From Tenacibaculum dicentrarchi (GTDB lineage: Bacteria > Bacteroidota > Bacteroidia > Flavobacteriales > Flavobacteriaceae), in the NCBI RefSeq assembly GCF_900239345.1, contig NZ_OESZ01000046.1, positions 1 to 64,000 on the forward strand: a stretch of 64,000 nt of DNA. Reading direction: 5' to 3'. This document shows positions 18,201 through 25,222 of the stretch, piece after piece. The translations under genes were made by a program, and so were the position numbers. How positions within the stretch are numbered: the first letter of the stretch is position 1; each line of letters starts with the position of its first letter. The notes beneath the pieces are model-generated. The model was not told the origin of the DNA, made no database searches, and saw only the letters and a program-made list of their open reading frames with translations.

Positions 18201-18958
18201 GTAGGGAAGTTGTGAGTTTCTGCTTTTAATGAAATTACAGATTCAAACTCTTTAGTTTCATAAAAATCAGGCTTATCAGCCGATTTTGGTGCAAATTGTT
18301 CAACTTTAGGACCTTTTATAAAAGCAACATTATCTTTATATGCTGAAACAATATCGTTAGGAAATTGTTTAGATGTTTCTTTTATCAATTTGAATAAAGA
18401 TGTTGGCATCTCTTCACCATCAATAACAAAAGTTCCGTTAAATATTTTATGACGACAATGTTCTGAATTTACTTGGCTAAAACCAAAAACTTCAGAATCT
18501 GTTAATTTTCGTCCTATTTTTGTTGCTACTTCTTCTAAATATTCAACTTCTTCATCGCTTAAAGCCAAACCTTCTTTTTCATTATAAGCGGCAATGTCTT
18601 CAATGTCTAAAATTGGTTCTGGTTGAATATCGATTGTAAAACTATCTTGTTTTAAACCATTGTATTTTTGAGAAATCATCGGGTCGAAATCAGAATAATC
18701 GGCTGAAACAACGTCAAATTCTTCTATTCTGATGATATCAGAAATACCCATATTTTGAGTTATTTCTACGGCATTGGTACTCCAAGGAGTAATCATTGCA
18801 GCTCTTGGACCAACAAAAAAGACATCTAACGATGTCGCATTTATTTTTGGTTGTTCTCCAAATAACCAGGTAAGTTTTGAAATAGTTTCTGTAGATAATT
18901 CTTTTGTTGTTTGAACAGTAAATATTTTACTGCTAACGTTTCCAAAGAAATGAATCAT
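15245..18958 (-). CDS. purL: Phosphoribosylformylglycinamidine synthase (large single-chain form)
   Basis: Fourth step of purine synthesis: FGAR plus glutamine and ATP give FGAM. At 1237 residues this is the fused form, with an N-terminal PurS-like part, two AIRS/PurM-like halves (SEHCRHKIFNG, LKAETHNFPTTVEPFNGAATG, HDHGAGGHLN, HDVASGGLLTTLLEM) and a C-terminal class I glutaminase (about 970-1237) with nucleophile VGICNGAQLW and the MPHIERS segment carrying the His-Glu pair. It stands alone, with its own terminator. A TAAATTTG -7 box (19012-19019, minus) lies about 55 bases upstream of the ATG. Confidence 0.97.
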   Translation of the reverse strand: MIHFFGNVSSKIFTVQTTKELSTETISKLTWLFGEQPKINATSLDVFFVGPRAAMITPWSTNAVEITQNMGISDIIRIEEFDVVSADYSDFDPMISQKYNGLKQDSFTIDIQPEPILDIEDIAAYNEKEGLALSDEEVEYLEEVATKIGRKLTDSEVFGFSQVNSEHCRHKIFNGTFVIDGEEMPTSLFKLIKETSKQFPNDIVSAYKDNVAFIKGPKVEQFAPKSADKPDFYETKEFESVISLKAETHNFPTTVEPFNGAATGSGGEIRDRLAGGKGSLPLAGTAVYMTSYSRLEASIDSVKNTRFWENKFEARDWLYQTPMDILIKASNGASDFGNKFGQPLITGSVLTFEHEENTASSDAKPRKLGFDKVIMQAGGIGYGKAEQALKDTPKEGDKIVILGGENYRIGMGGAAVSSADTGEFASGIELNAVQRSNPEMQKRAANAVRGMVESDENFIVSIHDHGAGGHLNCLSELVEDTGGKINLDNLPVGDPTLSAKEIIGNESQERMGLVIAEKHIDTLQKIAERERSPIYTVGDVTGDNRFTFESETKGDKPMDLALEDMFGSSPKTVLTDKTIVRNYKNSRYKTKNLNIYLNQVLQLEAVACKDWLTNKVDRCVGGKVAKQQCVGPLQIPLNNVGVMALDYNGKEGIATTIGHSPISALINPAAGSRNSIAESLTNIIWAPLKDNLASVSLSANWMWPCKNEGEDARLYKAVKAISELSIDLGINVPTGKDSLSMKQKYKEDEVISPGTVIISATANCNDLSKVIEPVLQKNGESIYYINISQDSFKLGGSSFNQVLNTIGNEAPDVTNAAFLKDAFNTIQNLIKADKISAGHDVASGGLLTTLLEMCFADVNLGADFDISSLKEEDSLKVLFAENAGIVFQADASVETILSENNIEFFTIGTANDSGKVTIKNNEDNFSFDVSEVRDTWYKTSYLLDDKQTANGLAKNRFDNYKNQPLKYTFPTNFTGKIADVLGSSDKKDRPKAAIIREKGSNSEREMANAMYLAGFDVKDVHVTDLISGRETLEDIQFIGAVGGFSNSDVLGSAKGWAGAFLYNEKANTALKNFFKREDTLSVGICNGAQLWMELDLINPDHKVHGRLVHNDSKKHESSFTSVKIQENNSVMLSSLAGTELGVWISHGEGKFNLPEAETNYSIVAKYGYEGYPNNPNGSDYNTAMLCDATGRHLVTMPHIERSTFQWNWANYPAGRKDEVSPWLEAFVNAKTWIENKK

Positions 18959-19011
18959 TATTTTGCTGTATTAAGTTGTGTTTGTGTTGTTTTTTAATCA
19001 ATTTTAATTGA

Positions 19012-19019
19012 CAAATTTA
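19012..19019 (-). promoter_or_regulatory. purL -7 box candidate
   Basis: TAAATTTG on the minus strand matches TAnnTTTG; no clear -33 was found. Confidence 0.45.
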
Positions 19020-19076
19020 CTTATTTTCAAATTAAATAAACAGATAAAAAACAGATAAAATTCAGTAAACGCATAA

Positions 19077-19105
19077 AAAAAACAACAAATTTTGCTGTTT
19101 TTTAT
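19077..19105 (-). terminator. Weak terminator-like hairpin
   Basis: On the minus strand AACAGCA pairs with TGTTGTT (one G-U), flanked by A and T runs, directly after the stop of the CarboxypepD_reg-like gene. Confidence 0.5.
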
Positions 19106-19888
19106 TTAATTTCTATCAGGAACTCTATTTATTTCAATTTTACCTTTTTTACGTACTTTGTAATTTTCGTAGCAATTTAAAACGGCTTCAATTATTTGTA
19201 AGTCACTTGCTTTTTTGATAAAATAGGCTGAATAATCACAGTCTGTTAGCAGTTTATTTAACTCTTGTTTATCCATCTCTAAATATTCCATCATTACTTC
19301 TCTATCAAATTTACCTGCAAGCATTTTACGTAAATCGTCTTTTTTCTTTAGTTTTTGTAATTTTTTAAGTTGCTTAGGTTTTCTTCCGAAGAGGTTATAG
19401 ATTAAATCAACAGGGTTTAATAATTTTGAAATTGGCGATGTTATTTTTTGAGGTTTACCTATTTCATAGGTTTGCGGCAGTCCATTGATATGGATTCGTG
19501 TAAATTTATCTTTAGGAACTTGTTTTACATCTATTTCTAAAACGCCAATTAATGCTGTTGATTTAATAACAACTTCTTTAATCTCTTCGGGTTTTTCTTG
19601 TAATGAAATAACCACTTCGTTTCCTTTTAGCAAATCGTTAGTTACTTTTAATTTGATAGAAGAGAAGCCGATAAAAGACACTAAAACAGTATCATTTGCT
19701 TTTGATGTTACTTCAAAAAGTCCTTTTTCGTTGGTAATAGTACCAACAACCGAGTTTAAATTTAAAATATGCGCAGCGCTTAACGGTTTTTTGGTTTTCG
19801 CATCAATAACCTGTCCTTTTAATTGCTGAGAATACCCTGAAAAGGAGATACATATAAGTAAGGTAAGAAATAAGTATGTTTTTTGCAT
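19106..19888 (-). CDS. Secreted protein with CarboxypepD_reg-like beta domain
   Basis: A 260-residue protein with a signal peptide (MQKTYLFLTLLICISFSGYSQ, cleavage around residue 20) and then a CarboxypepD_reg-like fold, about residues 22-95: LKGQVIDAKTKKPLSAAHILN, NEKGLFEV, FIGFSSIKLKV. This is the module that precedes TonB receptors in Bacteroidota, but no plug or barrel follows. The C-terminal half is Lys-rich and helical (LKKLQKLKKKDDLRKMLAGKF, then a Cys-containing segment) and not recognised. It probably acts in the periplasm or at the outer membrane. Role unknown. Confidence 0.82.
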   Translation of the reverse strand: MQKTYLFLTLLICISFSGYSQQLKGQVIDAKTKKPLSAAHILNLNSVVGTITNEKGLFEVTSKANDTVLVSFIGFSSIKLKVTNDLLKGNEVVISLQEKPEEIKEVVIKSTALIGVLEIDVKQVPKDKFTRIHINGLPQTYEIGKPQKITSPISKLLNPVDLIYNLFGRKPKQLKKLQKLKKKDDLRKMLAGKFDREVMMEYLEMDKQELNKLLTDCDYSAYFIKKASDLQIIEAVLNCYENYKVRKKGKIEINRVPDRN

Positions 19889-19990
19889 GCTGCAATAATA
19901 AGGATTATTGCTATGAAATTAGTTAAGAAACTGTGAAATTGAAAAATTGGAAGAATAATTTAGGAGGAGGTTTTATCTCTTATTTATAAA

Positions 19991-20018
19991 AAAAACTGCT
20001 TCAAATCTGAAGCAGTTT
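19991..20018 (-). terminator. Terminator after tRNA-Leu
   Basis: The minus strand reads aaactgcttca, loop, tgaagcagttt, followed by T8. Confidence 0.85.
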
Positions 20019-20024
20019 AAAAAG

Positions 20025-20108
20025 TGCACGTAACAAGAGTCGAACTTGCACATCCTTACGAATACAAGCCCCTCAAGCCTGCGCGTCTACCAATTCCGCC
20101 ATACGTGC
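20025..20108 (-). tRNA. tRNA-Leu (anticodon GAG)
   Basis: An 84-base class II tRNA. Acceptor GCACGTA pairs with TACGTGC, the D arm is GGCGGAATTGGTAGACGC, anticodon stem CAGGC/GCTTG holds loop TTGAGGG with anticodon GAG, a long variable arm follows, and the T arm is GTTCGACTC. Discriminator A; CCA is not encoded. It lies 42 bases after tRNA-Lys on the same strand. Confidence 0.95.
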
Positions 20109-20118
20109 GTGCTAAAAT

Positions 20119-20149
20119 AAAAAAAGCTAAGCGTAATGCTTAGCTTTTT
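20119..20149 (-). terminator. Hairpin between tRNA-Lys and tRNA-Leu
   Basis: A perfect 12-bp stem aaaaagctaagc / gcttagcttttt with a 5-base loop and a T-rich flank on the minus strand. It would separate the two tRNA transcripts or act as a processing hairpin. Confidence 0.75.
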
Positions 20150-20150
20150 G

Positions 20151-20223
20151 TGACCGGGCTGGGGCTCGAACCCAGGACCCTCTCCTTAAAAGGGAGATGC
20201 TCTACCAACTGAGCTACCAGGTC
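20151..20223 (-). tRNA. tRNA-Lys (anticodon TTT)
   Basis: 73 bases: GACCTGG acceptor, D arm GCTCAGTTGGTAGAGC, anticodon stem TCTCC/GGAGA with loop CTTTTAA (anticodon TTT), T arm CTGGG-TTCGAGC-CCCAG, discriminator A, no encoded CCA. The acceptor strand 3' CCCGGTC leaves a T5-C68 mismatch against 5' GACCTGG. The rest is canonical. A TATATTTG box lies upstream at 20251-20258. Confidence 0.94.
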
Positions 20224-20250
20224 ATTTTTGCTTATTTGTCTAAGCGGTTG

Positions 20251-20258
20251 CAAATATA
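20251..20258 (-). promoter_or_regulatory. tRNA-Lys -7 box
   Basis: TATATTTG on the minus strand, about 28 bases before the tRNA; no clear -33. Confidence 0.5.
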
Positions 20259-20344
20259 CAACGGTTATATTGAATATTAAAAAAAAATGTTCTTTTTTTT
20301 AATATTTTTTTAAAGATATTTGTAATCGCTTAATTATTAGAATT

Positions 20345-20863
20345 ATGAAAACAGTATTAATAGGGTATATGGGAAGTGGAAAATCGACAATTGGTCGATT
20401 ATTGGCTAAAAAAAAGAATAGTCCTTTTATTGACCTAGATGATTATATAGAGGATAAAGAAAAAATGACTGTGTCTGAAATTTTTGAAACGAAAGGAGAA
20501 ATTTACTTTCGAAAACAAGAACACTTCTATTTAAAAGAAATTTTAGCCTTAAAACAAGATTTTGTTGTGTCGTTAGGAGGTGGCACGCCTTGTTATGCGA
20601 GTAATATGGATATTCTGATTGCTGATAAAAACGCAACATCCGTTTATTTAAAAACAAGTATTGCTACAATCGTACAGCGATTGACTAATGAAAAAAATCA
20701 AAGACCCTTAGTAGCACGACTAAAAGAAGAAGATTTACACGAGTTTATTGCCAAACATTTATTTGAACGAAGTTATTTTTATCATCAAGCAAAGCATTTG
20801 CTAACTGTTGACGCTAAAAAAGTAACGGAAATTGTTACTGAATTAGCGCTTTTAGTAGATTAA
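20345..20863 (+). CDS. aroK: Shikimate kinase
   Basis: Phosphorylates shikimate with ATP in aromatic amino acid synthesis. 172 residues, the usual size. Walker A GYMGSGKST is at 7-15, the shikimate-binding Asp is in FIDLDDYIE, and ETKGEIYFRKQE and VSLGGGTPCY follow (Walker B-like GGG). The lid region has QRPLV. The gene is convergent with the PyrR-like gene, whose stop is only 10 bases away. Confidence 0.96.
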   Translation: MKTVLIGYMGSGKSTIGRLLAKKKNSPFIDLDDYIEDKEKMTVSEIFETKGEIYFRKQEHFYLKEILALKQDFVVSLGGGTPCYASNMDILIADKNATSVYLKTSIATIVQRLTNEKNQRPLVARLKEEDLHEFIAKHLFERSYFYHQAKHLLTVDAKKVTEIVTELALLVD

Positions 20864-20873
20864 TAAACTTAAA

Positions 20874-21377
20874 CTAGGTTAAATAAACTAGTGTTTGGTT
20901 GTCTTTAAATTCAACAACAACGTGTTCTTTGGTTGAGGTTGAAAGAGAAATCCCTTTAAAATCGGCTTTTACAGGATATTTCTTGTGGTTTCTGTTCACC
21001 AAAACAGCGGTTTTAAAACGCTTTAATGGAACGTCTAAAAAATGCTTTACCGCATAAATTAAGGTAGTTCCAGAGTTTAAAACATCATCAATTAAAACCA
21101 ATGATTTATTCTCATATCCTGTAACGCTTAAAGAGGTGGTTATTGGTTTTATAGGATTTTTTTTATCGATAAAAACCTTGCATAATTTGATTTTTAAAGG
21201 CGATATTTCCGATAATACTTTGTGTATTTTTTCAGCAAATAAATAGCCATTATTAGCAATTCCTGCAATGATAATTTCTTTTTCATCGCTATTACTTTCG
21301 TAAATTTGAAAGGCAATACGACGGATTTTTTGTTCAACTTGTAGGTTATTTAATATAATAGAGTCTGATACGTTCAT
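20874..21377 (-). CDS. Type I phosphoribosyltransferase, PyrR-like
   Basis: A 167-residue PRTase with the PRPP-binding loop VLIDDVLNSGTTL (about residues 95-107) and the PyrR-like stretch AVLVNRNHKKYPVKADFKGISLSTS. PyrR is a pyrimidine operon regulator and weak uracil PRTase. No pyrimidine gene or attenuator is near, so substrate and regulatory role remain open. It is probably co-transcribed after the S4-domain gene, 63 bases upstream. Confidence 0.85.
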   Translation of the reverse strand: MNVSDSIILNNLQVEQKIRRIAFQIYESNSDEKEIIIAGIANNGYLFAEKIHKVLSEISPLKIKLCKVFIDKKNPIKPITTSLSVTGYENKSLVLIDDVLNSGTTLIYAVKHFLDVPLKRFKTAVLVNRNHKKYPVKADFKGISLSTSTKEHVVVEFKDNQTLVYLT

Positions 21378-21440
21378 TTTTATTTAAAAATTTAAAAAGA
21401 AAAGATAAAGATATTACAAATTACGGTAATTTTAACCTGA

Positions 21441-21857
21441 TTAATTGTCATTTTGGTTAGAATCGTCTTCAAAACTATTGTCGGTATTAATTTCAGAATT
21501 ACCATAATCATCAATATCTCTTCTGTCTTTTTTGGTAGGTCTTCCTGCGCCTTTTTTTCGATAATAATCTTTTGAATATTTCAATAAAGCAGTTCTATCA
21601 AACTCTTCTTTTGGGGTTAAATCTTTTCGGTATAAATCAACCAATTTAGCGCCAACACGGCTATCAGGTATGTCTAAGACTTTTATCTTATAATTTATTT
21701 GATTCTTTCGAATGCTTATTTCTTCATTTCCGAAGATTTCTTTTGATGGTTTTAATTTAACACCATTAATTTTAACGTGTCCTTTTTTACAGGTATCAGT
21801 AGCGATACTTCGGGTTTTAAAAAAGCGGATACACCACAAGTATTTATCAATTCTCAT
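21441..21857 (-). CDS. hslR: S4-domain RNA-binding protein, Hsp15 (HslR) family
   Basis: A 138-residue protein. The N-terminal S4 domain (MRIDKYLWCIRFFKTRSIATDTCKKGHVKINGVKLKPS, about 1-60) matches Hsp15, which rescues 50S subunits carrying a stalled peptidyl-tRNA. A basic segment (YYRKKGAGRPTKKDRRD) follows and then an acidic Asn/Asp tail. A TACCTTTG -7 box with TTG 16 bases upstream lies at 21891-21917 on the minus strand. Confidence 0.88.
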   Translation of the reverse strand: MRIDKYLWCIRFFKTRSIATDTCKKGHVKINGVKLKPSKEIFGNEEISIRKNQINYKIKVLDIPDSRVGAKLVDLYRKDLTPKEEFDRTALLKYSKDYYRKKGAGRPTKKDRRDIDDYGNSEINTDNSFEDDSNQNDN

Positions 21858-21890
21858 AATAAAAGTTAAAATTTATCTTTTAGTTTTTTA

Positions 21891-21917
21891 CAAAGGTATA
21901 AAAATGGTAAATTGCAA
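21891..21917 (-). promoter_or_regulatory. hslR promoter candidate
   Basis: TTG (21915-21917), 16 bases, TACCTTTG (21891-21898) on the minus strand. The spacing is slightly short. Confidence 0.5.
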
Positions 21918-21936
21918 GTTAAAATTTCAGAATTAA

Positions 21937-22800
21937 ATGATAAAATTTAAACACCTTTTTTATTTCGCAGTAACTAGTATTTTTCTGTATTCCTGCGGAT
22001 CAGATAATGGAAGAACTATTGTTCGTTTTGACCATGAGGCGCAAGCAGTAAAAGATAGCGACATCCTTGTTGAATTCTTAAAAACGCATTATTATAAAGA
22101 TGATGTTGACTCTATAAAGCCTTTAATTAAAGGAAAAACAGCCTTATTTACCGATAGTCGATTAAAAACCGAAACGGTAAATGAATACGATTTAGATTAT
22201 ACCTATTATCATTTCGTAAAAAAACAAGGAATATCAACCAAGAAAAATACTACTGTTGTTGATTCTGTTTTAACAACGTATCGATTAAGTTCATTAGTTG
22301 TCTCAGATAAATTAGTAAAAGAACAAGATTTAGAAACACCAACTTGGTTTAATGCACAACAAATTGCTGTTAGAGGCTGGTTGTATGGTTTCACGCATTT
22401 TAAAGGAGGCGTCTTAAAAAAACAAGACAACGCTCCTAATTTATACGAGGGTGCTGGTGAAGGTTTTTTCTTAGTTCCTTCAGGATTATCTTATAGAAAT
22501 GCAGGGGCTTTAGCTAATAAAAATTTACTTTATATGGTTAAATTACATGATATTGTAGAAGATACAGACCATGATTTAGATAATGTGCCTTCTATTAAAG
22601 AAGATGTAAACGGTGATGGGAAACCTTGGAATGATGATTCTGATAACGATAGAGTTCCTAATTATTTAGATAATGATGATGACGGAGATGGGAAATTAAC
22701 TAAAGAGGAGGTTAATAAGCAAGGTGGTGATCCGCTGAGTAATTTTAGCGATGCTACAAGACCTTCTGTACCTGATTTTTTAAATAGATTTATTAGATAA
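21937..22800 (+). CDS. FKBP-type peptidyl-prolyl isomerase lipoprotein with acidic repeat tail
   Basis: A 287-residue protein with a lipoprotein signal: hydrophobic LFYFAVTSIFLYSCG with lipidation Cys20. An FKBP-like region (about 140-210) has VRGWLYGFTHFKGG, FFLVPSGLSYRNAG and LLYMVKLHDI; key FKBP aromatic positions look only partly conserved, so isomerase activity is uncertain. The C-terminal part (about 212-262) is a Ca-binding-type Asp repeat (DTDHDLDNVP, DVNGDGKPWNDDSDNDRVPN, DNDDDGDG), like thrombospondin type 3 or EF-hand loops. It is likely exposed in the periplasm or at the surface. Confidence 0.85.
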   Translation: MIKFKHLFYFAVTSIFLYSCGSDNGRTIVRFDHEAQAVKDSDILVEFLKTHYYKDDVDSIKPLIKGKTALFTDSRLKTETVNEYDLDYTYYHFVKKQGISTKKNTTVVDSVLTTYRLSSLVVSDKLVKEQDLETPTWFNAQQIAVRGWLYGFTHFKGGVLKKQDNAPNLYEGAGEGFFLVPSGLSYRNAGALANKNLLYMVKLHDIVEDTDHDLDNVPSIKEDVNGDGKPWNDDSDNDRVPNYLDNDDDGDGKLTKEEVNKQGGDPLSNFSDATRPSVPDFLNRFIR

Positions 22801-22819
22801 TATTTTTTAAAAAAAAAAT

Positions 22820-22855
22820 AAAAAAATCCTGAACAAATTGTTCAGGATTTTTTTT
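22820..22855. terminator. Bidirectional terminator between the FKBP lipoprotein and barrel genes
   Basis: A 17-base arm (A7 then tcctgaacaa) and its perfect complement lie around a single loop base, with T run. The core is the same as in the purL terminator. Confidence 0.9.
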
Positions 22856-22869
22856 GTTTTAAATTTTAT

Positions 22870-23496
22870 TTAAAACATATAAGAAACACCTACAATAATT
22901 TGATTTACACGGGTATCAAATTCAATTTTTGTATTACTTGGACTCGCAGCTGTTTTATTAATTAATTCACTTTGGGTATCTGAAAAAGCTCTTTCCCAAC
23001 GAACATCAATACCGAACTTCCCTAAATCAACACCTGCACCTAATTGCATTCCTACTGAAAAACCATCAGCTTTTACATCTTTAATTTTATCGGTGTCAAA
23101 ATCTCCTTCAATAACATATTGAAAAGCAGGCCCTGCAAAAACACGTCCTACACCACCTATTTTTTTGCCAATTAATACAGGAACATCAATTTTTCTAAAA
23201 GAATACGATGTTTTTATAGGGGAAGATGTAATACTTGGTGTAAAAACAACATCGCTATTTAACTGAGTATACACTAATTCTGGCTGAATAAATAAACCGA
23301 TAATAGGGATTTTACCTCTTAAAAAGACCCCTGCATGAAAACCTGTTTTACTTTCACCACCCGAAAGAACATCGTTTTTAACATCTGAAAAAGAATCTGA
23401 ATTGTAATTAATTCCTCCTTTTATACCGAATTTTGTTTGACCTTGCATTTGTGTAGCTCCTATAAAAAGAAGTGCTCCTAAGATAATTTTTTTCAT
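22870..23496 (-). CDS. Outer-membrane beta-barrel protein (PorT-like family)
   Basis: A 208-residue protein from the ATG at 23496 (MKKIILGALLFIGATQMQGQ, a clear signal peptide). A longer frame starting at 23574 adds an improbable N-terminus that overlaps a terminator. The mature part alternates Gly and aromatic residues as in small barrels: TKFGIKGGINYNSDSF, TGFHAGVFLRGKIP, FIQPELVYTQL, YSFRKIDVPVLIG, FAGPAFQYVIEG, GMQLGAGVDLGKFGIDVRWERAF, and it ends VNQIIVGVSYMF with a terminal Phe. Specific role unknown. Confidence 0.88.
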   Translation of the reverse strand: MKKIILGALLFIGATQMQGQTKFGIKGGINYNSDSFSDVKNDVLSGGESKTGFHAGVFLRGKIPIIGLFIQPELVYTQLNSDVVFTPSITSSPIKTSYSFRKIDVPVLIGKKIGGVGRVFAGPAFQYVIEGDFDTDKIKDVKADGFSVGMQLGAGVDLGKFGIDVRWERAFSDTQSELINKTAASPSNTKIEFDTRVNQIIVGVSYMF

Positions 23497-23560
23497 TGTT
23501 TTTAATTTTAAGTAGTTATTATTAATTTGATTTTCTGTTTTCTTGATAATAAATAAAGAT

Positions 23561-23594
23561 AAAAAAAGCATCATTTATAAAAAATGATGCTTTT
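23561..23594 (-). terminator. Terminator after the transketolase-like gene
   Basis: The minus strand reads aaaagcatcattt, loop, aaatgatgctttt, then T run. Confidence 0.85.
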
Positions 23595-23622
23595 CATGTA
23601 TTATAAAATGTGTGAAAAAATA

Positions 23623-24573
23623 TTATTTTCTCGAAATCACTTTTTCAACTGCTTGAATGATTGCTTTATCGTTTAAACCGTATTTTTCCATCAATTCATC
23701 AGGAGTCGCCGATTCACCAAAACTATCATTAACCGCTACAAATTCTTGTGGAGTAGGTGTGTTGGTTGCTAAACAACGTGCAACGCTTTCACCTAAACCT
23801 CCAAATTTATTATGCTCTTCAGCAGTTACAATACATCCTGTTTTTGCTACAGATTTTAAAATAATTTCTTCATCCAACGGTTTAATTGTGTGAATGTTTA
23901 TTACTTCCGCAGAAATTCCTTTTGCTTCTAATTGCTCGGCAGCCTGTAAAGCTTCCCAAACTAAATGCCCAGTGGCAACAATAGTTACATCAGTTCCTTG
24001 GGTCATTTGAATTCCTTTACCAATGATAAAAGGCTCATCAGTCATAAAAACAGGTACTTTTGGACGACCGAAACGTAAATATACAGGTCCTTGGTGTTCT
24101 GCAATTGCTAAGGTAGCTGCTTTTGTTTGGCTATAATCACAGGTATTAATTACTGTCATACCAGGTAACATTTTCATTAAACCGATATCTTCTAAAATTT
24201 GATGCGTAGCACCGTCTTCACCTAAAGTTAAACCAGCGTGTGAAGCACAAATTTTAACGTTTTTATCAGAATAGGCTACAGATTGACGAATTTGGTCATA
24301 AACACGCCCTGTTGAAAAGTTTGCAAATGTTCCTGTAAATGGAATTTTACCACCAATTGTTAAACCAGCTGCAATACCAATCATATTGGCTTCAGCAATC
24401 CCTATTTGAAAGAAACGCTCTGGATGATTATTTTTAAAATCGCCCATTTTTAAAGACCCTGTTAAATCGGCACATAAGGCAACTACATTAGGATTTGTTT
24501 TTCCTAATTCTGTTAAACCATCACCAAACCCAGATCGGGTATCTTTTTTTTCAGTATAAGTATATTTTTTCAT
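23623..24573 (-). CDS. Transketolase, C-terminal subunit of a split enzyme
   Basis: A 316-residue protein equal to the pyrimidine-binding and C-terminal domains of transketolase or DXS: DTRSGFGDGLTELG, CADLTGSLKMG, FFQIGIAEANMIGIAAGL (the catalytic Glu is in this motif), FTGTFANF, SHAGLTLGEDGATHQ, GPVYLRFGR, then the C-terminal VTAEEHNKFGGLGESVA. Split transketolases use a separate TPP/pyrophosphate-binding N-terminal subunit, often encoded next door. Here the upstream neighbour is maf and no N-terminal subunit is in the window. It could be part of the smpB-UbiA-maf cluster (64-base gap). Confidence 0.92.
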   Translation of the reverse strand: MKKYTYTEKKDTRSGFGDGLTELGKTNPNVVALCADLTGSLKMGDFKNNHPERFFQIGIAEANMIGIAAGLTIGGKIPFTGTFANFSTGRVYDQIRQSVAYSDKNVKICASHAGLTLGEDGATHQILEDIGLMKMLPGMTVINTCDYSQTKAATLAIAEHQGPVYLRFGRPKVPVFMTDEPFIIGKGIQMTQGTDVTIVATGHLVWEALQAAEQLEAKGISAEVINIHTIKPLDEEIILKSVAKTGCIVTAEEHNKFGGLGESVARCLATNTPTPQEFVAVNDSFGESATPDELMEKYGLNDKAIIQAVEKVISRK

Positions 24574-24637
24574 CAGTTGAGTTGTGTTGTTGTAAATTAA
24601 ATACGTGCCAAAAATAATCTTTTAAAAAAAAATAGAA

Positions 24638-25219
24638 CTACAAATTTATTAATTCTTTGTAAAGTTTATGAATAGGAAAACCCATTACGTTAAAATAACT
24701 GCCTTCAATTTTGGTAATTGCTACTTTACCAATCCATTCTTGAATGCCGTAAGCACCCGCTTTATCAAAAGGTTGGAAATTTTCTATATAGTAATGAACC
24801 TCATCATCAGATAATTTTTTAAAGGTGACATTAGTAGTGTCGTTAAAAATTTTCTTGAAGTTTTTATTTGAAATACAGATAGAAGTAATCACTTGATGTG
24901 TATTATCAGATAGGTTTTTAAGCATTTTAAAAGCATCATTATAATCTTTTGGCTTGCCCAACGCTTTATTATTGTGCCAAACAATCGTATCCGAAGTTAT
25001 TAAAAGATCGGTTTGAGTTAGTTCATCTTTAAAAGGTTCTGCTTTTAAATCAGCTAAAAAATCTGCAATTTCTGTGCCTTTTAAATGCTTCGGATAAACT
25101 TCTTCAACTTCTTTTGTTTTAATGATAAAAGGAATGTTTAGGTCTTTAATTAATTGTTGTCTTCTAGGTGATTTTGAAGCTAAAATTACCGTGTATTTTG
25201 ATAGTTTACTGGCTAACAT
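24638..25219 (-). CDS. maf: Maf-like nucleoside triphosphate pyrophosphatase
   Basis: A 193-residue cytosolic house-cleaning NTP pyrophosphatase of the Maf/HAM1 fold. Visible motifs are ILASKSPRRQQLIKDL (near the N-terminus), LLITSDTIVWHNN, LGKPKDYNDAFKMLKNLSDNTHQV and FDKAGAYGIQEWIG. The preferred nucleotide (dTTP/UTP for YhdE-type, m7GTP for YceF-type) is not settled from sequence. It lies immediately after the UbiA-like gene, whose stop is three bases before the maf start, so they are coupled. Confidence 0.93.
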   Translation of the reverse strand: MLASKLSKYTVILASKSPRRQQLIKDLNIPFIIKTKEVEEVYPKHLKGTEIADFLADLKAEPFKDELTQTDLLITSDTIVWHNNKALGKPKDYNDAFKMLKNLSDNTHQVITSICISNKNFKKIFNDTTNVTFKKLSDDEVHYYIENFQPFDKAGAYGIQEWIGKVAITKIEGSYFNVMGFPIHKLYKELINL

Positions 25220-25222
25220 GTT

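Noticed and set aside
20025..20223. tRNA-Leu and tRNA-Lys as an integration site of a mobile element
   Set aside because: No integrase and no second att-like copy of the tRNA end nearby; the flanks are core genes.
23497..23574. Longer start for the outer-membrane barrel gene
   Set aside because: The extra residues precede a textbook signal peptide and overlap the upstream terminator.
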